NCBI RefSeq assembly: GCF_015670745.1
Contig: NZ_JADPCH010000011.1
Coordinates: 1 to 64,000 of the forward strand
DNA length: 64,000 bases
Reading direction: 5' to 3'
Source of the DNA: Collinsella aerofaciens
GTDB taxonomy: Bacteria > Actinomycetota > Coriobacteriia > Coriobacteriales > Coriobacteriaceae
Below are positions 30,947 to 39,956 of this stretch, piece by piece. The translations under genes and the position numbers were made by a program. Below the pieces are notes generated by a model. The model worked only from the letters and a program-made list of their open reading frames with translations. It did no database searches and was not told the origin of the DNA. How positions within the stretch are numbered: the stretch's first letter is position 1; each line of letters opens with the position of its first letter.

Positions 30947-33099
30947 TACGACCCACCGCCCAGAGCGCCAACCAGCGTGGCGACATCGACGGTGAGCGGG
31001 ATGGAGCCGCCGCCGGGCAGAGGAATCTCCGCAAGTGTGAACACCGTACCGCTAATGGTGCGTTCGACTTGATATTCCAACGCCTCGCAAAGCGCCTTGG
31101 GATCGGTCACGCCCAACGGAATACTTCGCAGTTTGTCTTGCGCTTGAGAGAGACCCGCAATGTCAGACCCCGGACTCTTAATGATATTGGCGGAATCGGT
31201 CAGCACCGGCTTTCGCAGGCGCAAGTCGCACGGTTCCAAACCCAGCGCCGCCACGGACGCCGAAACGGTATCGCCGAGCCACGATGCGATGGAGCCCAAC
31301 GCGCCGCTGCCCCCTCCTAGGCCTTTAATCATCTCGTCCATAAGTTCGTCGGCTGAGCCTTGGATATCACCGTATCCCACGAGTAGCCGTCCCCAAACAT
31401 CCATGACGCCGTCGAGCACGCCGGCAACGCCGCCCGAGCGTTCCTTCAATGTCGAGAAAAATCGCGAAAGCACGTTGTTTTGCGCCGTCGCCTCATCGGG
31501 CGCCAGCACCGCGGCAGAGATAGCACCGCGATCGCCAAGCCTGACTGCCGCGTTAAACGAGGAGTTAAGTTGATCGGGGCTGGTAATGTCACCCGAAACT
31601 GCAAAGGCGACCACGCCGTTGCGGCCAGGTGGGGCGATACGCGGGCGCTCGCCGGAAAGCGCTTTAATGGCCTGGTCAAACGCATTGCCCGCACGGTCGG
31701 CCTCATCCTCGGTCTGACGCATGAGATCAAGCTCTTTGTTCCGACATTTGACGTATTCCTCCAAGGCCTTTTTGAACTCGTCGAAGTGATATTCGAAGCC
31801 GTTTTCGATGAACGACGGCGGCATGAGGGCGCGACCCAGGGTGACCACGTCAAATTCGCACTTATCGCATACATCGTGTCCGTCGTAATCGACAACGGAT
31901 GCCAACCCACCCGGCGATCCGCTCTTATAGTTAGGACATTCGGTCCCATAGTGCAGGTACGTCTTGTCGCCGTTGGTACTTGTAGGCCACATGGCATCGG
32001 TGTAGAGCTGGGTTCCCTTCACCTCGCCCGGCGTGCGCGGCAGGAATGGGATCTGAGACGAAATTTTTTCACCATCGTCTTCAATGTATGAGTGTTCGAG
32101 TTCTTCAATTGCATAGATGTAGAACGTTTTCCGCGCGACGGACTCGGCCTCCATCTTCGTGCTCGAGCCTTGAGACTTTTCATTCGCTAGGCGCCGATGG
32201 TAATAGGCCTTCGCTCGGTTGAGGGCAACCTGCGGCTCCCATGTGATACTCGAGGCATAGTGTGGATTCTCAATATCCGAAAGCTTTGCCAGACTCCCCG
32301 CGCGCTCCCACATACATGAGTACCTACCAACCGCGCTCTCATCCGACCCGCCACAGTCCGCAAGCCAGGCGCGCTCCTTTGCCTTCGCCGTCTCCTCCGA
32401 GGCCTTCCGCAGCTCCTCGGCCGCACGCTCTAAATCATCTGATGTGTCTTTAATGGTATCGGTCGAGATCTCTGACCCTTTGAGCGCAGCAAAGTCCGAC
32501 TCGGATGTCCTGGGCACGGCAAGCGCCGTACCGGTATAGGTCACACTATCGGTATCCTGCGCCGACACCGCCTGCGTGGCACGCGCGGCGATCAGATATG
32601 GCAGAGCCGTCTCGATTTTCTGTAAGCCTTCCGATGCGCTTTTGGCAAACTTGTTGCGCGTTTTAATAATCTCAATCCCGGTGTCGACCATATTGCCGGC
32701 AACTGGTTCGGCACCCGGGATGAGGATGGCGACCAGACCCGTCCCGATCGTGGCAAACCCCGCCAGCCCCAGACTCAAGATGCTCGCATCAACCACCGTG
32801 GCAGCCGTGTGATAGGACGACGCTACGTTGGCACCCGCCAGCGCGCCGCTATCGGCCGCCACCTGGGTATCCCCGGCACGCGACATGCTCCATATCGCCG
32901 CGGTCGACGAAAACAACAACGTGAGCACCACTAGGATGACCACGGCAGAAGAAAGCGTGGTGTAGGCACCGTCTTCGATAAACAGGTCGATACCGGCGCG
33001 GCCCATAAAGCCGCCTCGCTTGCGATGGCAGCTCGGACGGCGCGTCAAAACGCATCTAGACCAGAAACGCTTAATCCCATGCAGCAATCCACGAATCAT
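30946..33099 (-). CDS. TadG-like Tad pilus protein
   Basis: A 717-residue membrane protein with a single N-terminal helix (about residues 40-65, YTTLSSAVVILVVLTLLFSS) after a basic leader, then AADSGALAGANVASS, the typical TadG/Flp-associated patch after the helix. The large extracytoplasmic part is helical and rich in charged residues, with four cysteines in two close pairs near GTECPN and VCDKCEFD (possible metal or disulfide site). There is no von Willebrand A domain, unlike proteobacterial TadG. The ATG at 33099 follows GGAGGGAG; it overlaps the preceding gene by 29 bp. Confidence 0.78.
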   Translation of the reverse strand: MIRGLLHGIKRFWSRCVLTRRPSCHRKRGGFMGRAGIDLFIEDGAYTTLSSAVVILVVLTLLFSSTAAIWSMSRAGDTQVAADSGALAGANVASSYHTAATVVDASILSLGLAGFATIGTGLVAILIPGAEPVAGNMVDTGIEIIKTRNKFAKSASEGLQKIETALPYLIAARATQAVSAQDTDSVTYTGTALAVPRTSESDFAALKGSEISTDTIKDTSDDLERAAEELRKASEETAKAKERAWLADCGGSDESAVGRYSCMWERAGSLAKLSDIENPHYASSITWEPQVALNRAKAYYHRRLANEKSQGSSTKMEAESVARKTFYIYAIEELEHSYIEDDGEKISSQIPFLPRTPGEVKGTQLYTDAMWPTSTNGDKTYLHYGTECPNYKSGSPGGLASVVDYDGHDVCDKCEFDVVTLGRALMPPSFIENGFEYHFDEFKKALEEYVKCRNKELDLMRQTEDEADRAGNAFDQAIKALSGERPRIAPPGRNGVVAFAVSGDITSPDQLNSSFNAAVRLGDRGAISAAVLAPDEATAQNNVLSRFFSTLKERSGGVAGVLDGVMDVWGRLLVGYGDIQGSADELMDEMIKGLGGGSGALGSIASWLGDTVSASVAALGLEPCDLRLRKPVLTDSANIIKSPGSDIAGLSQAQDKLRSIPLGVTDPKALCEALEYQVERTISGTVFTLAEIPLPGGGSIPLTVDVATLVGALGGGS

Positions 33100-33607
33100 A
33101 ATCTCCCTCCAGCCATTCGGGACGCGATTGATACGAGACATCGACCTTGAGCTCAACGTAGCCGCCCTCGGCGGTACCACCCATAGCCCGCGCAAACGCA
33201 CCGATCACAGGCAACGGCTTGACCTCGCCAGAAACGGACACGGCCGAGACGCCACCCGCACCGGCCCGGCCAAGCTCGATATCCCACGACAACGGCCCGC
33301 CGGCATGAAAGATCGAAACGTTGGGCACTGCGGCAAGCCGGCGGCAGGTGAACTCCTTAAGATCGTCATCCTCCGCCGTCGTCGTGGTCATGAGCCGCGC
33401 GGTCTCGGCGGCGGCAGACTCCATGACCGCGCGCGTATAAAGCAGGCACACCGGTTGCAGGGCGAGAAGGATGAGCGTCAAAAACGTCGGCAGCAAAAAA
33501 GCGGCCTCGACCGTAGACTGCGCCCGGTCCTCGCGCGCGATATCAATACAACGCGATGTCCTTAGCGCCCGCGGCGGCGTCGATAACCGACATCGAGGCA
33601 ACGCCAT
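33071..33607 (-). CDS. TadE/TadF-like pseudopilin
   Basis: The real protein begins near DIAREDRAQSTVEAAFLLPTFLTLILLAL, which carries the AQSTVE processing motif and a hydrophobic helix. An exported domain of about 110 residues follows, ending WLEGDYDSWIAAWD. The start is uncertain: the ATG at 33607 is the nearest in-frame ATG and gives a long overlap with the upstream gene, while a non-ATG start close to 33550 would fit the usual leader length. It resembles TadF in position. Confidence 0.72.
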   Translation of the reverse strand: MALPRCRLSTPPRALRTSRCIDIAREDRAQSTVEAAFLLPTFLTLILLALQPVCLLYTRAVMESAAAETARLMTTTTAEDDDLKEFTCRRLAAVPNVSIFHAGGPLSWDIELGRAGAGGVSAVSVSGEVKPLPVIGAFARAMGGTAEGGYVELKVDVSYQSRPEWLEGDYDSWIAAWD

Positions 33608-33761
33608 GGGATGCCGCCCGCTCAACCAGCGCCGCCAAGCGTCCATCGGTGCCAGCACGCCAAAGTCCCGCAATCGCCAGCACGATCGATAGCAGCGCCA
33701 CCGTGACGATGGCGTATTCCACAGTCGCTTGGGCAACCTCTTCACGCAGAACGCCATGCAT
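33543..33761 (-). CDS. Short TadE/Flp-like prepilin
   Basis: A 72-residue protein: leader MHGVLREEVAQATVEYAIV, hydrophobic helix to about residue 34, short exported tail. The AQATVEY motif matches the Flp gene of this locus (AQGTTEY) closely, so it may be a minor pilin. It ends 218 bp downstream of its start and overlaps the next gene. It starts 1 bp after the 187-residue protein gene. Confidence 0.78.
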   Translation of the reverse strand: MHGVLREEVAQATVEYAIVTVALLSIVLAIAGLWRAGTDGRLAALVERAASHGVASMSVIDAAAGAKDIALY

Positions 33762-33762
33762 T

Positions 33763-34326
33763 TCACGATCCCTCCTTTGAGCTTATTGTTTGCGGGACCA
33801 GGCGCACCGCGCGCAGACGACATGAAGCATCGCCAGCATCCGCGGCAACCGTCACCATATCGACCCAGCCGCGCCCATCGCGCACGATGGCGCCCCATAC
33901 GTTGCCCTTAATATCGAGATAGCCGCTCAGGGCGAGCTGGGCCGTTGGCACCTCGCGGTAGGCGCGTAACATATCCGCCGCTGCCTCGGTCATCGGTCGG
34001 TCCTCGGACCATGCAAGCCGGACCGCAATCGCGTTGTCCTCAGGCGAATCCGTCGTAGTGCCAGACCGCTTGTCGAGCGTCCGCAGAAAGGTTTGCGCCG
34101 TGACAGCGACATCCGAATCGTCCGCATCTCGCATCTCATCTTTTTGAGACGCCACCGCCGAATCTGAGCCCGAATCGAAGGCGGCCCCAGGACGCTGCTG
34201 CCGCGCGGCGTTAAGCCCCCAAAGCACCGCCGCCATCGCCACGATCAGGCAAGCAAACACCAGCAGCACCCCGATGGAGCGCTCGCCCTCTACAGGCTGT
34301 TGATGCCCTCGCTGATCGCATCCCAT
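33763..34326 (-). CDS. Membrane-anchored Tad-operon protein of unknown function
   Basis: A 187-residue protein with one N-terminal hydrophobic helix (GVLLVFACLIVAMAAVLWGL, about residues 19-38), an acidic linker, and a compact exported domain (LRTLDKRSG, AVRLAWSEDRPMTEAAADML, VWGAIVRDGRGWVDMVTVAAD). The prepilin AQxTxE motif is absent, so it is not a pilin by that test. It overlaps the Flp gene by 37 bp. The position directly after flp suggests a pilus accessory role. Confidence 0.65.
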   Translation of the reverse strand: MGCDQRGHQQPVEGERSIGVLLVFACLIVAMAAVLWGLNAARQQRPGAAFDSGSDSAVASQKDEMRDADDSDVAVTAQTFLRTLDKRSGTTTDSPEDNAIAVRLAWSEDRPMTEAAADMLRAYREVPTAQLALSGYLDIKGNVWGAIVRDGRGWVDMVTVAADAGDASCRLRAVRLVPQTISSKEGS

Positions 34327-34523
34327 AGCTCTTTAACCTTGCCCTTAAATGCGACGATGGCGATAATCGCGATCACCACGAGCACGCCGACCAAGATGGC
34401 ATACTCGGTGGTACCCTGTGCACTCTCCTCCTGCAGTAGCTCCTTGGCGCGCTGACGAACATATGCCGCCCGGCAAAACGCCCAGCCCTGGACCTTGCCA
34501 GCAGCGTCAGTCATCGTGTTCAT
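34290..34523 (-). CDS. Flp-family pilin
   Basis: A 77-residue main pilin candidate. An unusually long leader of about 34 residues ends in LQEESAQGTTEYAILVGVLV; cleavage between A and Q would leave glutamate at position 5 of the mature pilin, needed for assembly. The hydrophobic helix continues to about residue 60, then KGKVKELWDAISEGINSL forms the short C-terminal part. No prepilin peptidase gene is in the window. Confidence 0.88.
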   Translation of the reverse strand: MNTMTDAAGKVQGWAFCRAAYVRQRAKELLQEESAQGTTEYAILVGVLVVIAIIAIVAFKGKVKELWDAISEGINSL

Positions 34524-34533
34524 GTATTCCTCC

Positions 34534-35175
34534 CTACATCATCCCGCCTGCTCCCAGCAGCGGGCCCAATATGGACAGAAGCAACGCCGGCAAGATGAGC
34601 GTGCCGGTGGGAATCAGCAGCTTGACGGGCGCACGCTCGATCTCGCGCTCGACCGCGGCGCGATGAGCCGCACGGATCTCGCGACTTTGAGCGGCCAGCG
34701 TCTCGGCAAGTGGGGCACCCAGGGCGAGTGCCTGCCCCACCGTAATGGCAAAGGTCTCGAGCGCTCGCACGTCCAGGTCGCGCGCGGCGACCAACAACTC
34801 GTCCTCACGCGTGCCCACGCCCACCTGCCACGCCATGCAGGCCCGCTCAAGGCGAAGAGCCAGCACTGACCGGCGGTTGGCGCAGAAAATCTCAAGCGCT
34901 GCATCAAACGAAAGACCGGCCGAAAGACCCAAGCGCACAACATCGATCATCTCGGACACTTCGCCGAGCGAAACTCGCGCCGGGCCGCCCGCTCCAACCG
35001 CGCCCTTCACTCGCGCGGTCAGGGCATCGACCACCGAGCGACCCGCGGCAGCGACCAGCACCGCCTCGCGCTTGCAGGCCCCTGCGATCTTGCGCGCATC
35101 CGCCCGATCCAAACCCGTCGCGACAAATACACTCAGGGCGCACAGGCAAGCCGCAACTGCAACTGGGGCGCTCAT
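34534..35175 (-). CDS. TadC-like inner-membrane platform protein
   Basis: T2SSF-domain protein of 213 residues, shorter than typical TadC (about 300). Helices lie at about residues 3-20 and at the C-terminus (IPTGTLILPALLLSILGPLLG). The central F-domain shows EMIDVVRLGLSAGLSFDAAL and ETFAITVGQALALGAPLAETL. It overlaps tadB by the ATGA motif; the start at 35175 has GGTGGAG before it. With TadB it forms the membrane platform that couples the TadA motor to pilin insertion. Confidence 0.85.
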   Translation of the reverse strand: MSAPVAVAACLCALSVFVATGLDRADARKIAGACKREAVLVAAAGRSVVDALTARVKGAVGAGGPARVSLGEVSEMIDVVRLGLSAGLSFDAALEIFCANRRSVLALRLERACMAWQVGVGTREDELLVAARDLDVRALETFAITVGQALALGAPLAETLAAQSREIRAAHRAAVEREIERAPVKLLIPTGTLILPALLLSILGPLLGAGGMM

Positions 35176-36098
35176 AGCTCCACCCTCATAATGCGCCGGA
35201 TAACCACCAGGGCAACGGCGTTGAGGGCAAGACCCAGCACCACAGCGCCCGCGCCGGCAGGCGTCGCAAGACCGCGACGAAAATCTGCCGAAAGCAGCGC
35301 CAACACCGCGCACATGCCCGCCGGCATCGCCGCGACCATATGCGCAGACATGCGAGCCTGCGACGTCTTAACATCCAGGCGGCGCTTGAGCTCAATGCGC
35401 TCCCCCACCATGCTCGACGCCTCGGACAGTAAGTCGGCAAGCGGAGCGCCAGTGCGCTGTGACACCTTAAGCGCCAAGGTCACAAGCGAAAGACCGGGGG
35501 CGTCGATGCGCACGAGCAAGCCATCGAGCGCGTCGGTCGCCGAGATGCCGCAATCGATCGCCGCCGCTACCCGCAAAAACTCGGTATGTACCGGCTCTTG
35601 CGCATGAGCGCCCACAAAGCGCATGCCCTGGGCCAGCGAATGTCCCGAGGCAAGCGACATGGAAAGTGCGGTAAACGCCTCGGGCATGGCCTCTTCTGCA
35701 TCGTGTTGCTCGCGCCGGCTCTCAAAGCCATCCCGAGCGGCGCCAACGGCAATCGGAGCAACAAGTCCCAAGGCAAATCCGAGGGGCGATAACGACACCA
35801 TCGTTAGTAAAACGCAGCAGACACCGCTCGATAGCAGCAGAAACGCCAAACGCCCCGAAGCATCCTCGATCACGAGGCCAAGGCGATGCGCCGGAGCCAG
35901 CGATGCCCACGAACGGGCGATCTTTTTCAGCAGATCGTTTTCCACCAGCTCACGCGGCAGCTTCTCTGCCACCGTCTCGAGCGCCTGACGCGCCAGCTCC
36001 GCCGGCGGCACCTGCGGCACACGAGGTTCCGCCCCGCACGCCGTCGCAACAGAAAACCCTGCCAAACCCCCTACGACGAGGGGCACAGCGACCTCCAT
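35172..36098 (-). CDS. TadB-like inner-membrane platform protein
   Basis: T2SSF-domain protein of 308 residues with hydrophobic helices near the N-terminus, at about 90-120 and at the C-terminus. The conserved stretch is AFTALSMSLASGHSLAQGMRFVG, then GISATDALDGLLVRIDAPGL and SQRTGAPLADLLSEASSMV. It overlaps tadA by 28 bp upstream and tadC by 4 bp downstream. It works as a pair with TadC. Confidence 0.87.
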   Translation of the reverse strand: MEVAVPLVVGGLAGFSVATACGAEPRVPQVPPAELARQALETVAEKLPRELVENDLLKKIARSWASLAPAHRLGLVIEDASGRLAFLLLSSGVCCVLLTMVSLSPLGFALGLVAPIAVGAARDGFESRREQHDAEEAMPEAFTALSMSLASGHSLAQGMRFVGAHAQEPVHTEFLRVAAAIDCGISATDALDGLLVRIDAPGLSLVTLALKVSQRTGAPLADLLSEASSMVGERIELKRRLDVKTSQARMSAHMVAAMPAGMCAVLALLSADFRRGLATPAGAGAVVLGLALNAVALVVIRRIMRVEL

Positions 36099-37399
36099 TC
36101 GTCCACCTCCTCTTGTGTGAGCGTCCCCGACCGCAGGCCTTCTGCGATAAACGGCGGCTCGCGGTCAAGCGTCCAGGTTCGCTCGGCGGCATCGAAAGTC
36201 ACATAGCGCTCGAGTTCTACGCCGCCCGACGCGGCGCGACGCACCCCCGAATACGAGGAGACGAAACGCCTGCCATCGGCGTGGCGCTCGGACATCACGA
36301 TGCCGTCGAGCGCCATGGCAATCTGCTCCTCGATGAGCTCGCTCGGCAGATCGATGCCATAACGTGCAAGCAACGTCAGACGCACCACGGTCTCCTGTTC
36401 TGAACCCGCATGAAGTGTGGTGAGCGACCCATCGTGGCCCGTGTTCATGGCCTGCAACATGTCGCAGCACTCGGCACCGCGCACCTCGCCCACCACGATG
36501 CGGTCGGGGCGCATGCGCAGGGCATTGGTCACCAGGTCGCGGATCGTCACCGCGCCCTCGCCCTCAATTGAAGCCTCGCGCGCCTCTAGGCGCACCACGT
36601 GCGGATGATGCGCAAACTTGAGCTCGGCAGAGTCCTCGATCGTCACGATGCGCTCGCCGGTGGAAATCTCGCATGACAACGCGTTGAGCAGGGTGGTCTT
36701 ACCAGATCCCGTGCCTCCCGCAACCGCCAGGTCCTGTCGCAGCGACACCGCGCACGACAGCAGCTGCGCATACCAAAGCGGCAGCGACCCCAGCCCCACA
36801 AGCTCGTCCAGCGAGCAGATACGGTCCGAGAACTTTCGGATGGTGAGAATCGGTCCGTCAATCGCCACAGGCGGAATCACCGCGTTGACGCGATAGCCCG
36901 TTTTGAGGCGGGCGTTGACGATGGGGCTGCGCTCGTCGATACGGCGGCCAAGTGGCGAGATGATGCGGTCGATAAGCACACGGATCTGCTCATCATCCTC
37001 AAACGCACGCTCGATGGGGTGCAAGACGCCGCCGCGTTCAAAGAAAGCCGAGCGGCAGCCGTTGATCATGATCTCGGTAACGGTGTCGTCCTCGATAAGC
37101 GGCTGCAACGGCCCCAAGCCCACCACGTCATCCAAAATCTCGTCGATGATGGTCTCGCGCTCGGGCGCCGCGAGATCGGTCGGCTCCTCAACATTGAGCG
37201 CCGCCTCCACCGCGGGACGCAATTCCGAGCGGGCAAGTACCGGGTCGGCATAGGCGCTGATACGCGCCACTTCGTCGTAACCTATGCGGTCCATCACGGC
37301 GCGCTTAGTGCGTCGTTTCACCGCGCGGCGACGCCCCGCATCTACAGGCGCTGCCGCCGCTGCAGCGCCGGCAGCCTTAATCCTCGTTTGCAGGCTCAT
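36071..37399 (-). CDS. Tad pilus assembly ATPase TadA/CpaF
   Basis: Hexameric secretion ATPase of 442 residues that drives pilus assembly at the cytoplasmic membrane face. Walker A is [16 protein letters not shown], the Asp box and Walker B region is [16 protein letters not shown], and the His box is [13 protein letters not shown]. The N-terminal helical domain includes [23 protein letters not shown], typical of CpaF. The start overlaps the tadZ stop by 4 bp. Tad systems use one ATPase for extension and retraction. Confidence 0.95.
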   Translation of the reverse strand: MSLQTRIKAAGAAAAAAPVDAGRRRAVKRRTKRAVMDRIGYDEVARISAYADPVLARSELRPAVEAALNVEEPTDLAAPERETIIDEILDDVVGLGPLQPLIEDDTVTEIMINGCRSAFFERGGVLHPIERAFEDDEQIRVLIDRIISPLGRRIDERSPIVNARLKTGYRVNAVIPPVAIDGPILTIRKFSDRICSLDELVGLGSLPLWYAQLLSCAVSLRQDLAVAGGTGSGKTTLLNALSCEISTGERIVTIEDSAELKFAHHPHVVRLEAREASIEGEGAVTIRDLVTNALRMRPDRIVVGEVRGAECCDMLQAMNTGHDGSLTTLHAGSEQETVVRLTLLARYGIDLPSELIEEQIAMALDGIVMSERHADGRRFVSSYSGVRRAASGGVELERYVTFDAAERTWTLDREPPFIAEGLRSGTLTQEEVDEWRSLCPSS

Positions 37400-39048
37400 C
37401 GCTGATCATCCTCGCGCGACCAGGGAAGGCGGATACGCGGGCGTTCGGTACGCGTTGCACGGTCGGCGACCATATCGCTCCAAGGGCCGACGGCGCACCC
37501 CAGTTCCACGAGCATCTCGCGCGTGGCCTCGCGCACGCTGGTCGCGAAAGTGCTCGTCTGACCCACTGCCTCGTCAGCGCGCCCAAACGCCATGAGCGCG
37601 GCGAGATCCTGCCCGCCATCGGCGATACGAATCTTGGAGCTCAACGCACAGGCAATCTCAAAGCGCATGGCGACGTCCTCGTCTGCTCCGCGCGCACCGA
37701 ACCGGTTGAACACGGCGCTCATGCGCGTGCGCGGCACACCTACTCGACTCGCCAGTTCAATGACGCGCGACGCCGATGTCGCGGACGACACCGCCGCATC
37801 GCCAACGACCAGGCAACGGTCGCTCGCCGCCACCGCAGCCGCCACGGCGTCGCCCCAAAAGACCGAGGTATCGATAAAGACCACGTCGGATTCGCGACGC
37901 AGAACATCAAGTAGTAGCTCCACCGGACGTGCCATGAGCTCGGCTTGCTCGGGCGCCGCGGCGGGACCCCAGAGCGTAACGCCTGGCGCCACGCGCATCG
38001 ATGTGGCTACGATATCCGGCTCGGTGAGCGCGCCCGCCGCCGACGGCTCGATAAGTGCCGCCATATCGCGCGGAGCATCGACGCCTAACAAGTCGTAAAG
38101 GTTTCCAAACATCAGGTCCAGGTCGAGCACGGCGGCACGCAAGCCCAACAGCGACGATGTGTGTGCCATGGTGGCAATGATCGTCGACTTGCCGCAACCG
38201 CCCGAACCCGAAATGGCGCAGATGACCGGAGCTCGATGCTGCGGAGCGGCAGCGTCTGCCGGCGGCATCGGAGGCGGTGGGGCGGGCGTCGGTGACAGCG
38301 TCCCCGTCTCCCCCGCCGCAACCACACGCTGCGTCCAAGCCGGCATGGCAGCTTGTTCGGTCTGCGAGGCAGGCTCGTTCTGTGCAATCTGCTCATGCTG
38401 CATCAGCGACAACTCGCCGCACCCGGCAAAGCCCTCAACTTCGTCGAGTTCATCCGCCAGATTCACGCCGTGCACGTATCCCATATCTACAGCCGGGGAG
38501 TCGCCAGCATGCTGCGCCGGCTCTCCAGCGTCATCGTATACAAGGGGGTTCCGGGGGCGCCGACCATGCTCGGCTTCCGCTTTTCCATAATCATCAACAC
38601 GCGGGCCTCTTGTAGCGCGAGGCGCCCCGGGTTCCCTATCAACAAAAGCATCGGGCTCAATCGTCATGCACCGATCGGAATCAACCGCTCCCTCGCCCGC
38701 GCGCCCGTTGCCGCATATACTGTGCGCAGCGATGACCTCGGTCGCCCCCGCGCGAAACAGCCCCTCGATATCCGACGGATCGAGCGCTTCTATCAACACG
38801 ACCACGCGACTCACGCGGCCTTCGGCCGTCAGGCGCGCAACAGTCTTGCGCACATCTTCGGTATCAAACAGAGACGCCGCGATGATGGCAGCCCCGCGGC
38901 GCGACGGAAACGCCCGCGCCATGGAAACCAGCCCGTCCAGGTCACCCACGCGAAGCACCTGTGCACCCGTATCACGGCCCTCGACTTCCCGCTGCAACAG
39001 CCCGTAATCGCCGCACGCGCAGCACGCAAGCCAGATCGCCTTCATCAC
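37396..39048 (-). CDS. TadZ/CpaE-like localisation protein
   Basis: A 550-residue protein with a degenerate receiver-like N-terminal domain (about residues 1-110), a long proline- and glutamine-rich linker (about 110-275), and a MinD/ParA-type ATPase domain. Walker A is ISGSGGCGKSTIIATMA, then LDLDLMFGNLYDLLGV and DVVFIDTSVFWGDAV. TadZ/CpaE proteins place Tad pili at the pole. The deviant Walker A lysine is kept as GGCGKS. It starts GTG or ATG at the cpaB stop. Confidence 0.88.
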   Translation of the reverse strand: MMKAIWLACCACGDYGLLQREVEGRDTGAQVLRVGDLDGLVSMARAFPSRRGAAIIAASLFDTEDVRKTVARLTAEGRVSRVVVLIEALDPSDIEGLFRAGATEVIAAHSICGNGRAGEGAVDSDRCMTIEPDAFVDREPGAPRATRGPRVDDYGKAEAEHGRRPRNPLVYDDAGEPAQHAGDSPAVDMGYVHGVNLADELDEVEGFAGCGELSLMQHEQIAQNEPASQTEQAAMPAWTQRVVAAGETGTLSPTPAPPPPMPPADAAAPQHRAPVICAISGSGGCGKSTIIATMAHTSSLLGLRAAVLDLDLMFGNLYDLLGVDAPRDMAALIEPSAAGALTEPDIVATSMRVAPGVTLWGPAAAPEQAELMARPVELLLDVLRRESDVVFIDTSVFWGDAVAAAVAASDRCLVVGDAAVSSATSASRVIELASRVGVPRTRMSAVFNRFGARGADEDVAMRFEIACALSSKIRIADGGQDLAALMAFGRADEAVGQTSTFATSVREATREMLVELGCAVGPWSDMVADRATRTERPRIRLPWSREDDQR

Positions 39049-39704
39049 TCGTCGCCTCCGCTCTTTTTGCCGCGCGCCGTGGCGGGAATCGTCAAGCTGA
39101 CCGTTCCCTTGCCCGATGCCCCCAGCAGTTCCTTGACGTCTTCGGGGTCAGCCGCCAGCGTCACCCATTCGATCTTGCCCTCGCGCGTGGCACCGGAATC
39201 TTCACTGGTATCGATCACGTACGCGCCGCACAACCGATCGGTTACGCCGTCTTTTTGCACATACACATCCACGTAGCTGCCCACGCCCGTAGCACCGCCG
39301 ACCGAGTGCTCGGCATCGACCGCCACCGAAACGGCGACCTTGCCCTTAGGCACCTCGAGCTTGTGACTCTCGGCCTTGGTGTAGACATTGCAGATCACGG
39401 CGTTTTTGGGAATACGCGAAGCCGTCACGTCGCCGCGCACCTGGCGCAGCTCGGTCGCCGCGTCACGCGGCAACAGGCTCGTCAGCCATTCCTGGGTTAT
39501 GACATTGGTCTCATCGAGGGTCTCGCCCACATCGATATCGCGCGCCGCGACGCATACCTCGACGCGATCGCCACCGTACTTGGCCAAGGTCTCAGCCTGG
39601 ACCCGTTCGGCTTGCGAGCGGATCGACGAGCCGTAAACCATGCAGAGCAGAGCAGCGAGCACGCCCGCGACCAGACTGATGGCGATGCGTTTGCTCTTGT
39701 TCAC
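39045..39704 (-). CDS. CpaB/RcpC-like SAF-domain protein
   Basis: A 219-residue protein with an N-terminal helix (about residues 6-25) and a SAF domain (VCVAARDIDVGETLDETNVI, then ASRIPKNAVICNVYT). In didermic bacteria RcpC/CpaB supports the outer-membrane secretin; here, in an apparently monoderm organism, it probably acts at the wall, as in other Gram-positive Tad loci. GTG at 39704 is preferred since AGAGGAG lies 6 bases upstream; an ATG at 39719 lacks a site. It is the first gene of the Tad operon. Confidence 0.83.
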   Translation of the reverse strand: MNKSKRIAISLVAGVLAALLCMVYGSSIRSQAERVQAETLAKYGGDRVEVCVAARDIDVGETLDETNVITQEWLTSLLPRDAATELRQVRGDVTASRIPKNAVICNVYTKAESHKLEVPKGKVAVSVAVDAEHSVGGATGVGSYVDVYVQKDGVTDRLCGAYVIDTSEDSGATREGKIEWVTLAADPEDVKELLGASGKGTVSLTIPATARGKKSGGDE

Positions 39705-39790
39705 GGCCGCTCCTCTCATGGCAGTGCCGGGCGAATGCCCGTACCACCATTGTCTGGGCGGTCAAAGTGCAAAGCGGCGCAATTGCGATT

Positions 39791-39864
39791 TTGGTTTTCG
39801 ATGTCAAACCAATCGCTGACCAAAAGCTGATCAGCCCGTCAAGCTCGTGGCAAGGTTTTGGTCA
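39791..39864. promoter_or_regulatory. Inverted repeats upstream of the Tad operon
   Basis: TTGGTTT/AAACCAA flanks 8 bases near 39791-39813, and TGACCAAAA (39817-39825) has its exact complement at 39856-39864. They lie 87-160 bp upstream of the cpaB-like start in a 200-bp gene-free stretch. These are candidate operator sites for the pilus operon; no matching regulator is in the window and no clean sigma-A promoter is seen. Confidence 0.4.
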
Positions 39865-39904
39865 GTACGTCAGCAAACTGCATGTTTCGAGGCTTTTCCG
39901 CAGC

Positions 39905-39939
39905 AAAAAAGCCGTCTCCCGAACAGTTGGGAGACGGCT
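39905..39939 (-). terminator. Terminator of rsgA
   Basis: AGCCGTCTCCC and GGGAGACGGCT form an 11-bp stem followed by TTTTTT on the minus strand, 18 bp after the rsgA stop. Confidence 0.9.
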
Positions 39940-39956
39940 GTCATAGGAAAAATCAA

